From Polytrichum commune (Eukaryota; Streptophyta; Polytrichopsida; Polytrichales; Polytrichaceae): DNA of 64,000 bases. The DNA lies in contig OX485805.1 of the NCBI GenBank assembly GCA_950295325.1, positions 6,078,501 to 6,142,500 on the forward strand. Reading direction: 5' to 3'. The notes below the pieces were generated by a model. It saw only the letters and a program-made list of their open reading frames with translations. It searched no databases and was not told the origin of the DNA. Each line of letters starts with the position of its first letter. Position 1 is the first letter of the stretch. The position numbers were made by a program, and so were the translations under genes. Shown piece by piece: positions 24,119 to 34,328 of this stretch.

Positions 24119-25956
24119 GGGCCTGGCCGCACCCAGTGGTGCTGGGCCGGGGCTCTGTTAGCTGAAAGGTCGGTCAGGGGTCCGCCATTCGGGTAGGGGG
24201 GGCCACCGGGTCCAGGACCCGGGTCCAAGTTGGGTGGCCGCAGCGGGTGGCTATGGACCGGATTCCCGAGGACTTTCATCCATCCCAGTCTGTCCGTCCG
24301 CATGCTTCGACGCCCTTCCGCCCGCACGGCTCCCCACCTCCGTGTCGCGCCTGTGTGCTGCGCTCCCAAGCCACCAACTCCGTGCAGATGGAGATGGAGG
24401 AAGCCGCGGCGACCGGAATTGACACTGAACTCCGAGAGCTCCACTTCGGGTGAGCAATCCATGGGTCTTCTTCTCCCTCACAGGTCTCCTTGTCCCCTAC
24501 GCCTGTGGCTGCAATGTTAGGGGTTTTGGGTTCGGCCATCTCCGCGTCTGGGTTGCGGCAATCTCCATCCTGGTTCGGCGCCACTGCCCGATTCGAGTCT
24601 CCGCAACAGCAATTATCGCCCCTGAACGGTGGGTGGGGGCAAAACCGGGCCGCAATCGTGCCCAGGCCAACACTGCTCCGCGGCAGGGCCCAGTCTCGCC
24701 AATTCATTCCGGCGTCTGTATGCTTGGGAGGGGGTTGCGCAGTTCATCCGCTGAGCCCCCCACTACCGAGGTTTGTGCTGCAACTGCGGGAGCGCTCCCA
24801 TTCTCTTGCAGGCGCAATGGGCTGGCCCACGCCAGCCGGGATGATTGCTCTTAGCGGCTCGCTGCGGCGATTGCCATGGACAATTGTCGGGTTTTGGGTT
24901 CGGTGTTCTTCTAGGACTAGGGCTTCAGTCTCTGCACTAGTGCTGCCATGCAGGGTTGCCACCGCAGGGTGGTTTTTGTATATGGGCATTTCGCCCTTCT
25001 TGATAATTGCTGCGATGTTTCATCGCGCCTTCCAATTCTGTGCCTCTCCCTTTGCGCCTCCACATCTGCCTCCGTGTGTTCTTGCGTTGTTGCGGGTCCC
25101 TCTGTCCCATTCGCCCATGGATTGTGCTTTTCTTGTGTGTAATGCTCCTCCTGCATTTCGCCCATACTGTCGCTGTGTATAAGGGTATGCACGGTGGTTG
25201 GGGACTGCTCTCCTCCCTTCTCTCCGGGAGTGGTGTTCCTGCAGTGCGCCCGAACATAGTCAAGCAATTCAAGCTATGTCTGGCATCTCTGCGCGCCGAA
25301 GTGCATCTGCTGCTCCGTGCCTTCCATGCTTGTGTGTCGCACCGCCCTCCTCTGATGGCCAAATTATGTGTGCTTTGCACCCGTCGATTTCTCTCGTCAC
25401 CGATGCTTCGTTTTTGCACCTTGCGGCACGCTCTGACGGCGCCAGAAATATATCCTCCCCATTCATGGATTCCAGTGGGGGTTCGTGCCTCCAGAGGGTT
25501 AATGCACCTGCCGCATGCTCGTTTCGAATTCAATGGGTGAATGTTGTTTGTTTCGCATGAATGTTTTGCGAATTCAATGCTGTGGGCCGCGTGCGGAGCC
25601 CATTGCGTGTGTTTCTCTGTTTGTGCAATGACGTTCATGGTGCCTTCTGTTATTTACATGCACCTCTGAGCGGCGCAATGCCTCCCGTTCATATATCTGC
25701 AGGGTGCAAGACTATTGGCAAGGATACAAACTTTTCTGCTACGGTTTTTATTCGCACTCTGCTCGACATGAAGCCGAGTTTCGGGAATCCAAATTGGGTT
25801 CGTTCTTTCTCCCATGTGTGTGCGTTCTTGGCGTGTTATGGTTGAGGGTTCCCCCCCCCTCGTCGTGGTTTTTTTTTTTTGGTTCTCTGCGTGTCTCCGT
25901 GGTCACCCGAATTGCTGCAATTGACAGGACGCCTTGTGTGGCGGCGTCACGGGAGG
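24119..25956. other. Harbinger 5' region, GC-rich, probable promoter and leader
   Basis: Long overlapping frames exist on both strands (for example 24490-25182 plus and 24937-25638 minus). None has a recognisable domain, and they overlap each other in many frames, as expected from GC-rich DNA. I take this region as promoter, leader and perhaps intron of the transposase gene. Confidence 0.4.
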
Positions 25957-26268
25957 ATGGCATCTCCCTCCCACAATGCCATCCGCACAACGTGCACACA
26001 GTTGCTCCCTCTTGTAGAAATGTTCTGCAAGTGGGAATTGGGCGAGGACTGCAGCGATCTCCGGGCACTGATGCTGCGGTTCGACTCGGAATTGGAGTTG
26101 GCAACGCATGAGCTTGGGCGCTCCCTCCTCTGCATGCTTCGAAATGACAACATCGATTTTGACAGCCTGCCGAGGCATACAGAGGTTCCCGTTCGTACCA
26201 ACCCGTTCGCAGGTGTCACAGAAAGGTTGCAGGCGGCTGGCATTGCCATCCGAGATCTGCACGCACAG
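25957..26268 (+). CDS. Possible 5' exon of the Harbinger transposase gene, or a small third ORF
   Basis: From the ATG at 25957 the frame reads 104 codons with a coding-like composition: leucine-rich, with LRALMLRFDSELELATHELG suggesting an amphipathic helix. It reaches a potential donor at CACAG/GTGCAC (26268/26269) in phase 0. The transposase frame has a potential acceptor TTGAAG/GTTGCA at 26686/26687, also in phase 0. Joined, the gene would encode about 673 residues. This link is inference. The frame could instead continue to a stop at 26361 as a separate 134-residue protein. I do not recognise its sequence. Confidence 0.45.
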
Positions 26269-26686
26269 GTGCACCTCCTCTCGGTGTCCTACTCCACATT
26301 ATGCCTAGTCTCATGCCGCGTTCTATCATGGACGATTGTAGCCACAGTGTTATTTTCCTAGCAGTCGAGTTGGCCTCGGGTGGCCAAATTTTTTGTAACA
26401 ACCACAGTTCGATTTACAGTGCCTCTTTGTGTTTAAGGGAACCGCATAATTTCGGTCACTCTCTGTTATGGTTGTGTTATGGTCAGTTCTGCCCTGTATT
26501 GCCATTTCAAGTGCATTCGAAGGTTAGCTCATATTGCCACCGACAGTTGTGTGCGTGTGTTTCAAAATGACTGCAACTTAAATTTGTACAGAGTAGCAAC
26601 ATTCTGGTTCGGCTTGAATACACCAGCAGCTAGTCTAGTTCCTAAGCATTTTTGTCTGCGCTTGATCCGGCTCCTGGTGCTTGAAG

Positions 26687-28396
26687 GTTGCACCCAGCGA
26701 AGGAGCAGCTGCCGCTCAATTATCCTCGGAGCTGGATCCTCCCTCCCGCACCCTTCCACCTCCTGCACACCCGGTTCCAGAAGTTCCAGCACCGTCCACG
26801 ATTCCACCACCATCAGACCCAGCTCGCATGCCTCTGCCTGTGAATTGGTCCCCTCCCCGAGCACCTCCCTGTGGTGCTCGACCTCCTGCAGACTTTCCAG
26901 CCGAGGGTCCCGAGAGCATTCCCCTGCGGCATGCAACTACACTGGAATCAACGTCCACACTACCCAATAGCTCTGCTATTCACACACTCTTGAATTGCAT
27001 TGACATATGTGTAGTAATGGTTACCATGTACATCACATCAACAGAGGCAATTGCCCGACACAGCTCACACATAAAACAAATGAGGAGGGTGGAGGATGGA
27101 GATGTTTCCATGGCATCGCGCACCACATTGGGTAGACACGCACCGGATGAGGATGAACTGGAACACCCACACACCCGACAAATCATTGACCTCCTGGCTT
27201 GGAACATTGGAGTCGAGAATGCTCGGTGGTACGTGAAACCAAGGTCAACCTGTTGGTTTGAAGAGTACCTATTTAGCATCTACACGCCGGACATGTTCTA
27301 CGACATCCTGCGCATGAGGCGGCGGACATTTGACAGGCTAGTCCAAGATCTGCGACCATTCATACAGGGGCAGCCTACGCATTGGAGGCAACCTATTGGT
27401 GTTGAGAAAAAGGTTGTGGTCACATTATTCAAGCTAATGCATGGTGTGTCCATACCCCTCGTCGCCGATAAGGCCGCTCTCGGGAAATCAACCGTGGGTG
27501 ACATTCTACGGCAGGTGTGCTATGCCATAAGCCACAACTTCGGCCACCTCATAGCTTGGCCAGTTGGCAGGAGGCTGCCTCGAATCGCCGCCGCATTCCA
27601 AGCAAAGCAGTGGTTCCCGAACTGCATTGGGGCCATAGATGGATCCCACATCTACATCGCATCGCCCTCAAACAGCATAGTTGCGGCTGATCATCGGAAT
27701 CGCTACAAGTCCTTCTCCATACTGCTGCAGGGGGTGGTGGACAGTAAGTGCTACTTCACGAGCATCAACACTGGCCCGCCGGGGTCCCTACACGATAGCG
27801 CCCACTTCAAGAGGACTGAGTTGTACCGCAGAGTTGAGGAGGGTGTGATGGGCGGATTCCACGACGACCCGATGTCGTGGCCATCGGCTCTCCCATTTCC
27901 ACCATACATTGTGGGGGATCGCGGATACCCGTTGTTGAGTTGGTGTATCACACCTTTCAAAATGGGGCCAATGGGTATACCGCTTTCCCAGGAGGAGGTG
28001 TGGTTCAACCGCAAACACTCATCCACAAGGATGAGTGTCGAGAGAGGATTCGGAATTTTGAAATCCAGGTTCAAGGAGATTGGAACCAAATCATCCTTGA
28101 AACTGGATTTCCTGCCTACAGTCGTGCATTGCTGTTGTGTGTTGCACAACATCTTGCTTGCAAGCAAGGACCGCACCCTAGACCAAATTCTTATTGATTG
28201 TGACCTCCCGCCCATGGACGACACTGACGTGACACCCACACAAGAAGAAGAAGGATTTTTGCCTCCAAGACCAATGGGTCTTGTGAGTGAGGAGCGGGCG
28301 TTGCTTGAGGGTCAAATGGCCAGGGAGGACCTCTTGGACTATCTAGTTAGAGTCCAAAACTCCCAACACACAGCCACTCATGCAAGAAGACGTTGA
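26687..28396 (+). CDS. PIF/Harbinger DDE transposase (DDE_Tnp_4)
   Basis: The open frame ends at TGA 28394-28396. In order it has a proline-rich N-terminal part (to about 26970), a segment typical of plant Harbinger nucleases (DMFYDILRMRRRTFDRLV), and a helix-turn-helix-like LGKSTVGDILRQV. The catalytic triad follows: Asp in GAIDGSHI (27638-27640), Asp in VGDRGYPL (27917-27919) and Glu in VERGFGILKSRF (28040-28042). All three acidic residues are present. The family cuts and pastes DNA and makes TTA/TAA duplications, matching the element ends. No ATG opens this frame near 26687, so the true start is upstream through splicing or at an internal Met. The stretch around 26960-27045 looks less coding-like and may hide a short intron. 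The 3' end overlaps the end of the convergent Myb-like gene by 50 bp. Confidence 0.9.
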   Translation, partial: VAPSEGAAAAQLSSELDPPSRTLPPPAHPVPEVPAPSTIPPPSDPARMPLPVNWSPPRAPPCGARPPADFPAEGPESIPLRHATTLESTSTLPNSSAIHTLLNCIDICVVMVTMYITSTEAIARHSSHIKQMRRVEDGDVSMASRTTLGRHAPDEDELEHPHTRQIIDLLAWNIGVENARWYVKPRSTCWFEEYLFSIYTPDMFYDILRMRRRTFDRLVQDLRPFIQGQPTHWRQPIGVEKKVVVTLFKLMHGVSIPLVADKAALGKSTVGDILRQVCYAISHNFGHLIAWPVGRRLPRIAAAFQAKQWFPNCIGAIDGSHIYIASPSNSIVAADHRNRYKSFSILLQGVVDSKCYFTSINTGPPGSLHDSAHFKRTELYRRVEEGVMGGFHDDPMSWPSALPFPPYIVGDRGYPLLSWCITPFKMGPMGIPLSQEEVWFNRKHSSTRMSVERGFGILKSRFKEIGTKSSLKLDFLPTVVHCCCVLHNILLASKDRTLDQILIDCDLPPMDDTDVTPTQEEEGFLPPRPMGLVSEERALLEGQMAREDLLDYLVRVQNSQHTATHARRR

Positions 28397-29522
28397 ACAT
28401 TAATTGCAGACTAGGAAGACATGAATTGAGTGAGCCACCAAACCTTGTAAGCGCGTCCATGGATGACGCCAACATCAGTAAAGCGCCCGTCATGTTGCCC
28501 AAGTTCTTCGTCCGCTCCACCTCCAAGTCATAGAATTTCTGTTCCATGGTTGCAGCTTGTGTCTCTTTTTGTGTGAGTCTAGCCTCCCTCGCTGTGTCAA
28601 ACGCCAACACATCGGTTCTCCATGCACGTTTGTCGATGTCCTGGGCCTCCACTATGGCGAGGTATTCGTGGTTGAAGTCCTTAACAAAATCCACAAGATT
28701 ATCAGTCCCCACCGCTTTCCTCTTGCGTCCAGTGGAGCCCGGCGTGTCATTTCCTGGAGTTGTTGACGTGGGTGACTCGGATGTTGCTGTTGTACTACCC
28801 AAGGGGCTTCCCACTCCCCCAAACGACGAGCCACGGGGCGCCGGAGGGGAGCGCCTGCATGGCCGAGCCACCGGTGGCGCCGGTCTGTCGGAGTCAAACA
28901 CATCCGTCGACCTCCCAAAAATTTGTCGTCTACCCACAAAACCCTCCATGTCCATGTACATGGCTTCGCTGAACTCCAAGGACATCTTCCTTGTCTTGGA
29001 TAACTCTTTCTTCTCCTCCCGGGTCATTCCCCACCAATTCGCAGAGCCTGTGCCCTCTATGTAGTCCTTGAGTTTCTTGTAATCTTTGATCAAACCATCC
29101 CACTTGTTGGTGATTTGGTCGGCATCCCTAGCCCTAAAGCCCACCACAGCCATGCAACCCGCCAAAACCGCTTTCCATGCAGCTGTGCCGTATACAAATT
29201 TTGCAAGGGAGGGCTGGTTGCAATTATGCCTCCCATCCCACTCAATTCGCTTCTGACCAATGAGGACAAGCATTTCTGCCTCGGTCCAGTTCGGGCCCCG
29301 GACCTTGTGCGAGGTTGGCACCTGCGATTGAGAAGAAGCTGGAGATGGACGCCCACTGCTGGATCTGCCCCTAGCACGGGCTGGAGCTACTGTGGCTGTA
29401 GCTTCGAACTGAACAGGCCCCTGCGAGTCGGGGATGTCTGCTGGAAAATCGTTCTGAACGTCTCTGGGAACTTGGCAGGATGGGCACTGGGAGGCCTCTC
29501 CCAAGTGCACAATCTCATCCAT
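28347..29522 (-). CDS. Harbinger Myb/SANT-like DNA-binding protein (391 aa)
   Basis: From the ATG at 29522 the protein has a low-complexity N-terminus rich in Ser, Pro and Arg. A trihelix/Myb_DNA-bind_4-like domain runs from about residue 76 to 155 (RGPNWTEAEMLVLI, then AAWKAV, QITNKWDGLIKDYKKLKDY). A disordered Ser/Thr/Pro linker follows, then KRK (possible nuclear signal), then a C-terminal helical region (EARLTQKETQAATMEQKFYD) that could be a coiled coil. In PIF/Harbinger elements this second protein binds the element ends and brings the transposase into the nucleus. It is convergent with the transposase and overlaps its last 50 bases. The last 20 residues are encoded opposite the transposase tail and may be an annotation limit rather than the true end. 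Confidence 0.88.
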   Translation of the reverse strand: MDEIVHLGEASQCPSCQVPRDVQNDFPADIPDSQGPVQFEATATVAPARARGRSSSGRPSPASSQSQVPTSHKVRGPNWTEAEMLVLIGQKRIEWDGRHNCNQPSLAKFVYGTAAWKAVLAGCMAVVGFRARDADQITNKWDGLIKDYKKLKDYIEGTGSANWWGMTREEKKELSKTRKMSLEFSEAMYMDMEGFVGRRQIFGRSTDVFDSDRPAPPVARPCRRSPPAPRGSSFGGVGSPLGSTTATSESPTSTTPGNDTPGSTGRKRKAVGTDNLVDFVKDFNHEYLAIVEAQDIDKRAWRTDVLAFDTAREARLTQKETQAATMEQKFYDLEVERTKNLGNMTGALLMLASSMDALTRFGGSLNSCLPSLQLMFNVFLHEWLCVGSFGL

Positions 29523-32195
29523 GATTGGGAAAAATATGCAGTCCACGCACAAGGTTCACAGTCTAGCAGTATTCCTGCAAAATCGGAGAGCCAATGAAGC
29601 AAAGCACAACTGAATTTTCACACACATGGCACAGTCCCCGTGCAGGGCAGGGGAGCCGGCTAATGAAACAGCAGAGTATGGATCAACGTGCAATTGCAGA
29701 CTGAAAGACAGTGTGAGGCTTCATGGGTATATGGAACCCAGAGCATGAAGAGTAAGGGACGGCATACTAGTGTGCGGTATCATGCATGGGAAAACACGCT
29801 GACATTAGAGTCTGATCAGAGAGCTGGAAGCAACTAATATGAGATCCAATGCCGCAAAACATGAGGGAGGCATATCATCGGTACCGTGGACATAGCCAGG
29901 AAGGACACAGAAGAGCCGACATCCACGACCAAATGAAACCACATTGAACCCAATAAAGCAAACACATGGAGGCAGATGGGCTTGTACAGAAACGGATGGC
30001 ACCCACATAGAAATATGCACGTATATATTGCTATATGTGAGAGCACAGACAAGGTCCACCGAAAAGAATGCCTTGCCGTGCACATGGTAACAATGGGCGC
30101 ATGTCCCTACAGATTTCACACGGCCATGCAGAGAATGACTCGCACAATGGCAGGCGAATGTGGAACTATGGCCTCTACCACTGTGCTGCAAACTACAAGG
30201 GCCGCCAAACACCGGGCCGCTCGGCTGCGGCACCAGGGGCAACCAGGTGCAGAACATAAAAATCCTAACTATGGAACTGCAGGGGCTGCTAGCAGAGCCC
30301 GAGCAATGGCACGGAGACTGGAAATGAATATGTGGGCAGACTTCTGGGTATCTCCTCGCCGAGGAGAGGAAGGGCCGCCTCGCAGCATCGTTGGCCGGGC
30401 GAGCGGTTGAGGTGAATCCTGCACAACATAACCCGTGCATTCGCACACAACGCAGGAGTAATGTCAATACACAGGGCCTGTGGAGGCTGCAATCGACAAG
30501 AGAATCAGAGCTGCCACCTACCAGTTTGCGGAGTCCAACCAGCAAAGCGAGAAGCGTGACAGATCGGCAAGACCGCCCATACAAGGATCTGGTATTGTGC
30601 GGCATGGGAGAAGAACATTAGGCAATTCAGTCGCACCTGCACGGATTCGAACAGCCCGGCCTCCCAGGCGAAGTCCAAAATATGTGTCTGAAACACACAA
30701 AGACGCAGCCAACAGACATACGGGAGTCGTGAAACAAGGCAGAAAAGTTGAAGACACATACCACACAGCAACAATAGAGCGATGGGGATTGTCATGTGCA
30801 GCCACATGACAAGCACGGCACGAATGCGGCACGGTTGCCACACACAGGGGCGATGCCTGGGCGCAACATTGAAGGTTTGACATTGTAAACCTCGGCACCG
30901 CAATACGCCGCCGGCACTCCGCTCAACATGGTGACAGATTTCACGGAGCAGCAGGCAAAGCATGGCGGCATGACTGAATGCGAGGGGCAGAAAAAGCAGT
31001 AGGGTTTCTTGTTGAATGTACCTGGGCGCGGCAGACGCGACAACGCCGGGAAGCGTGTACCTCCTGTACACGGAGGGTGCAGGTCTCGACGATTGGGCAG
31101 CAACAACGCGCAAAGGGAGCGTGAGATAACTGCTCCACCGGAGAACAACAGTCTGGAGACACAACTTGCACATTGTCAAAATGTTTGCATCCAGGATGCC
31201 CCCCCCCCCAATGTGCACGCAGGCGACGGCAAGAGGAGGGAGAGCGACGAACCTGCCAAAGGAGGGAGCAGGCATGGAAATGGACAAGGAGAAAACGCGC
31301 AGGCAGGAATGATAGACACACGCAACGCACAGGGCTGGACCAGAACAGCAGGACGGCCATAGCGGTGGGGTAAGTGGGAAACGCACACGGACGACAGCGG
31401 CAAGCTCGCACCGGAATGAAACCCTAAACAACGATGCTCTGTAAATGGACACGAGGAAAAAATGCAGGATTGTCCGGCATTATGCCATGGTGGCGGAGGG
31501 CAGCGATACGCGCATTGCAACGGCAAGGGACGCATAAACTCCCGGACCCAAAAACAGCGAAAACAAAAAAAACAATACGGCAATGAGGATTACCAGCGAT
31601 GGGGAGGCGGTGCGGCAAATGGCTCCCACTGTGTTGGGGACTGCAGCTGTATGGTGCGTCCGCGCCTGCACTCGCGCAGACAGCTTCTCCCAAACGCTTC
31701 CTGGGTTCCGGTCACTCGTAACCACTCCCGAACCCCTGCCTCGCACACCTCCACATGCGAACCTCCATGCGGGGCGATCCCTCAGCAGCTTCAAACGGCA
31801 GTCGCGATCGCAGCAGCGTAGCCGGCTGGTCCTCCAAGGCCGCGTCCACGACCCGCAGCAGAAATGCGGACGATGCTCGGCGACCCCCACAACCGTCCGC
31901 CAAGCTCCCGCCCGAACCGCGGTGGAGCTGTCAGGGGGAGACGAAGTCCATCCCTACTGCCGGTATTTCATCCACCTCATCCAGCGTCTTCCCCAGAACG
32001 TTGGTATTTGGCGCCGGTGGGAAAGCAGTGTTGTCACCAGCTTGGCAACCCTTTCCGGCAGGAATGAAGAGCCGACAAGCTCTGACATCCATGTAACCGC
32101 TCCGTTTTGGGATCCCCTGTTCCGGACCCAGTTACCCGTTCTGCACCTGTTCCAGCACCATTTCCGGGCTGGACCCTCCGGGTGCGGCCCCCTCC
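29523..32195. other. Harbinger 3' region, upstream of the Myb-like gene
   Basis: GC-rich DNA with many overlapping frames on both strands, including a 315-codon minus-strand frame at 30505-31452. None has a recognisable domain. It most likely holds the promoter and perhaps 5' exons of the Myb-like gene. A minus-strand frame at 31712-31903 is a candidate exon without proof. C-runs occur at 31200-31209. Confidence 0.4.
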
Positions 32196-32198
32196 TTA

Positions 32199-33473
32199 CT
32201 CAAACAAAATACATAGTTCAAAATGTTGACCACCAAGTTGTTGCACGGAGAGAAAGAAGTTACCAACAGAGAAAAAAAAACACATTATTACCATCGAATT
32301 GAGAGCCTATAACATTACACACGTTGCATGCCTAGTTGCTCTTTTTTTCCAAATAAAAAGAGCTAGTAACATTGGCACGGGTGCCGGGAATAAAATTAGG
32401 ATAAATTAAGGTTGCAAGTCATGCATTGTCAATGTGGACTGACTGCTAACAATTGACGCAATAGGTGAGTCCCGCATGCCAACAATGTGTGGCTGGATGC
32501 TTTTGATTTTTTTAAATAACACTAATTGTTGTAACTAAACATAGGATCATGTGATTAATCAACTTTGCAAGTAAACAATACTGAGGTTGAGTACTATTCA
32601 TTTTGCAAGGGTGGCCCAACATATGAGCCTGGACATAACCAAATTCTGGGCACTTGGGGTTGTAGTACCCTAGTGTTGAGTAATGTTAAAAGGAGTCGTA
32701 CATAGACACCTAGTCAAATAGCTAAAAGAAAATTTGTCTTCATCCTTTGTAAAGAATTGACTAAAATTCATGCACCAGAGAACCATGATTATTATTATTC
32801 TAAATTTAAAACTAGAAGAAAGCTCGAACCTAACAAACAAAACAAACAACAACAACAACAAAAAAGACTCCAAATTACTATTCCCAAATTTGCCACCATG
32901 TGGCATGGCCGTGATTCTCAATCCCACCTTCCCAAAGTAAGGCATTTTACCTTACCTAACATCTCATGAGCCATGATCATAGCAAGGGACACACACTCTT
33001 ATTCATACATCGATGTTATTTTCTTTCTCTTTTTTGTTGATTAAGTTTCATTCATACTATATTATTATGTTGATTGAGGCACCTTTGTCAAGTCAATAAT
33101 TTGGTTACCCAAGATATTTACTATGGTAGCCTTTAATGCATCTACATGTAACTGGGTGTATTAGCACATGCCGATCCATGTCACCTTAAGATCATTACAT
33201 GACATTCATCATGAATCATTCACATGATAATTATCCCCAGTAGATGTAATTTCTAGCACTTTTCAATACTATATTGTTACACCACAAAAACGTTTCAATG
33301 CTTATAGTGTTTCGTGCTCCCTTTTGTTCCCGTTTCAAAAGATAGGAGTGGATCATGTTTTTCTTCTTTTTTGGGCACAAGGTGAAAAAATCAATTGCAA
33401 GAAGAAAAGTGATGGAAGTGGATCAAGATCATCTTCCTTGTAGTGTTCAATGAAGAGGAATGTCACAAGGAAC
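32199..33473. repeat. Shared backbone right of the Harbinger element
   Basis: Collinear with 55135-56294 of unit 2 with many small differences (for example caaaatacatagttcaaa and ccaccatgtggcatggccgt). No coding frame is convincing; both copies are AT-rich. The last bases form the right edge of unit 1. Confidence 0.7.
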
Positions 33474-33587
33474 AATTATAGTGGGTGATTATTTTACTTT
33501 TCTCCTATGATTGATATTTAATGTGTTGGTCGAAAGTCTTGATGAAGACTTAGGGGAAGAAGTGGGGTCTTGGACCCACATTAATTC

Positions 33588-34099
33588 GCCTAACATTACC
33601 ATACCCAATGGTATTTACTCAGTTTAGGAAATCGAGGCCCTGCAGTCGGGTGCCAGACTGTACCCTGTTTTTTCGATCCCTGCGCTGCCGGGTCACCCTG
33701 TCCACGAAGCCGGACCCATCCATGCCCCGGCCTGTACCCGTCCCTGTCGCCAGCCTGTAACGGACCCCGCCACGCTAGCAGCCATGGCAACTGCCACAGT
33801 GGCCGCCACGCTGGCCACCCGTTCAAGGGGACGGCTCATCCCGACTCCCGATGACACAATGAACCTCCCATCAGGAGGACATGCCTTGCATCATGCCATT
33901 CTCATGGATGCAAAATCATGTGGACCATCACCCACATCCATCGATGGGTGGTAAGCTAATCAGCCTTGGGGATTGGGCTCTCCATAGGTGTTTTCAAACT
34001 TCTCCACCCCGCTTGATTCTCTGTAACCTGCTCCCTCAACACACGCTCCGGATTTTTGCCACAATGGAGCGTGCTGCGATCCATGTGATGATGGACTCA
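33588..34099 (+). repeat. MULE left terminal inverted repeat
   Basis: The 512-bp arm matches the reverse complement of 45701-46212 with very few differences (such as gatttttgcc versus gatttctgcc). A 76-codon frame occurs in both arms at mirrored positions (33596-33826 and 45974-46204). It follows from the inverted repeat and is not called a gene. Confidence 0.93.
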
Positions 34100-34328
34100 A
34101 GGGTTTAGGGAGATCGCACTGTGGAGTGCTTGCTTCGAACGCGGTGGTTACAGCGAAGGTGTTTTCGAACTTCTCCACCCCGCTTGATTCTCTGTAACCT
34201 GCTCCCTCAACACACGCTCCGGATTTCTGCCACAATGGAGCGTGCTGCGATCCATGTGATGATGGACTCAAGGGTTTAGGGAGATCGCACTGTGGAGTGC
34301 TTGCTTCGAACGCGGTGGTTACAGCGAA
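33987..34328. repeat. 171-bp tandem repeat at the inner edge of the left TIR
   Basis: Two nearly identical 171-bp units (33987-34157 and 34158-34328). The first straddles the TIR border at 34099. A third, more diverged unit lies at about 34545-34690, and the sequence following it (34730-34900) repeats 34360-34530. Subterminal repeats of this kind are often transposase binding sites; that role is inference. Confidence 0.85.

Larger units (their letters stand above)
24119..32195 (+). mobile_element. PIF/Harbinger transposon, apparently complete (8.08 kb)
   Basis: The element is bounded by TTA at 24116-24118 and 32196-32198. Its imperfect terminal inverted repeats share GGCCGCACCC near the tips (left GGGCCTGGCCGCACCC, right GGAGGGGGCCGCACCC read inward). 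Unit 2 keeps the empty site ctctcttactcaaac, with a single TTA at 55132-55134. Inside are a DDE transposase gene on the plus strand and a Myb/SANT-like gene on the minus strand, the two proteins that PIF/Harbinger elements need. The interior is visibly richer in GC than the host DNA. Both genes look intact, so the element may be, or recently was, autonomous. Confidence 0.92.
9677..33473 (+). repeat. Tandem duplication, unit 1
   Basis: Direct-repeat partner of 33474-56294. Collinear homology covers the left flank (9677-9776), the 3' flank and whole gene body of the monooxygenase (up to about 17195), then 19359-19413 with 19831-19904, then 23286-24118, and finally 32196-33473. Lineage-specific insertions interrupt the homology: a SINE at 12533, a MITE at 19414, a Harbinger element at 24119, and the two unexplained segments 17196-19358 and 19905-23285. 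The junction to unit 2 lies at about 33473/33474, where the end of one unit (cacaaggaac) abuts the start of the next (aattatagtg). Confidence 0.9.

Noticed and set aside
24490-25638. Long overlapping frames (plus 24490-25182, minus 24937-25638) at the left of the Harbinger element
   Set aside because: They cover each other on opposite strands and lack any motif; expected from low stop-codon frequency in GC-rich DNA.
30505-31452. 315-codon minus-strand open frame inside the Harbinger element
   Set aside because: It overlaps many other frames on both strands in GC-rich DNA, has no recognisable domain, and its composition changes without pattern. Treated as chance; possible promoter or 5' region of the Myb-like gene.
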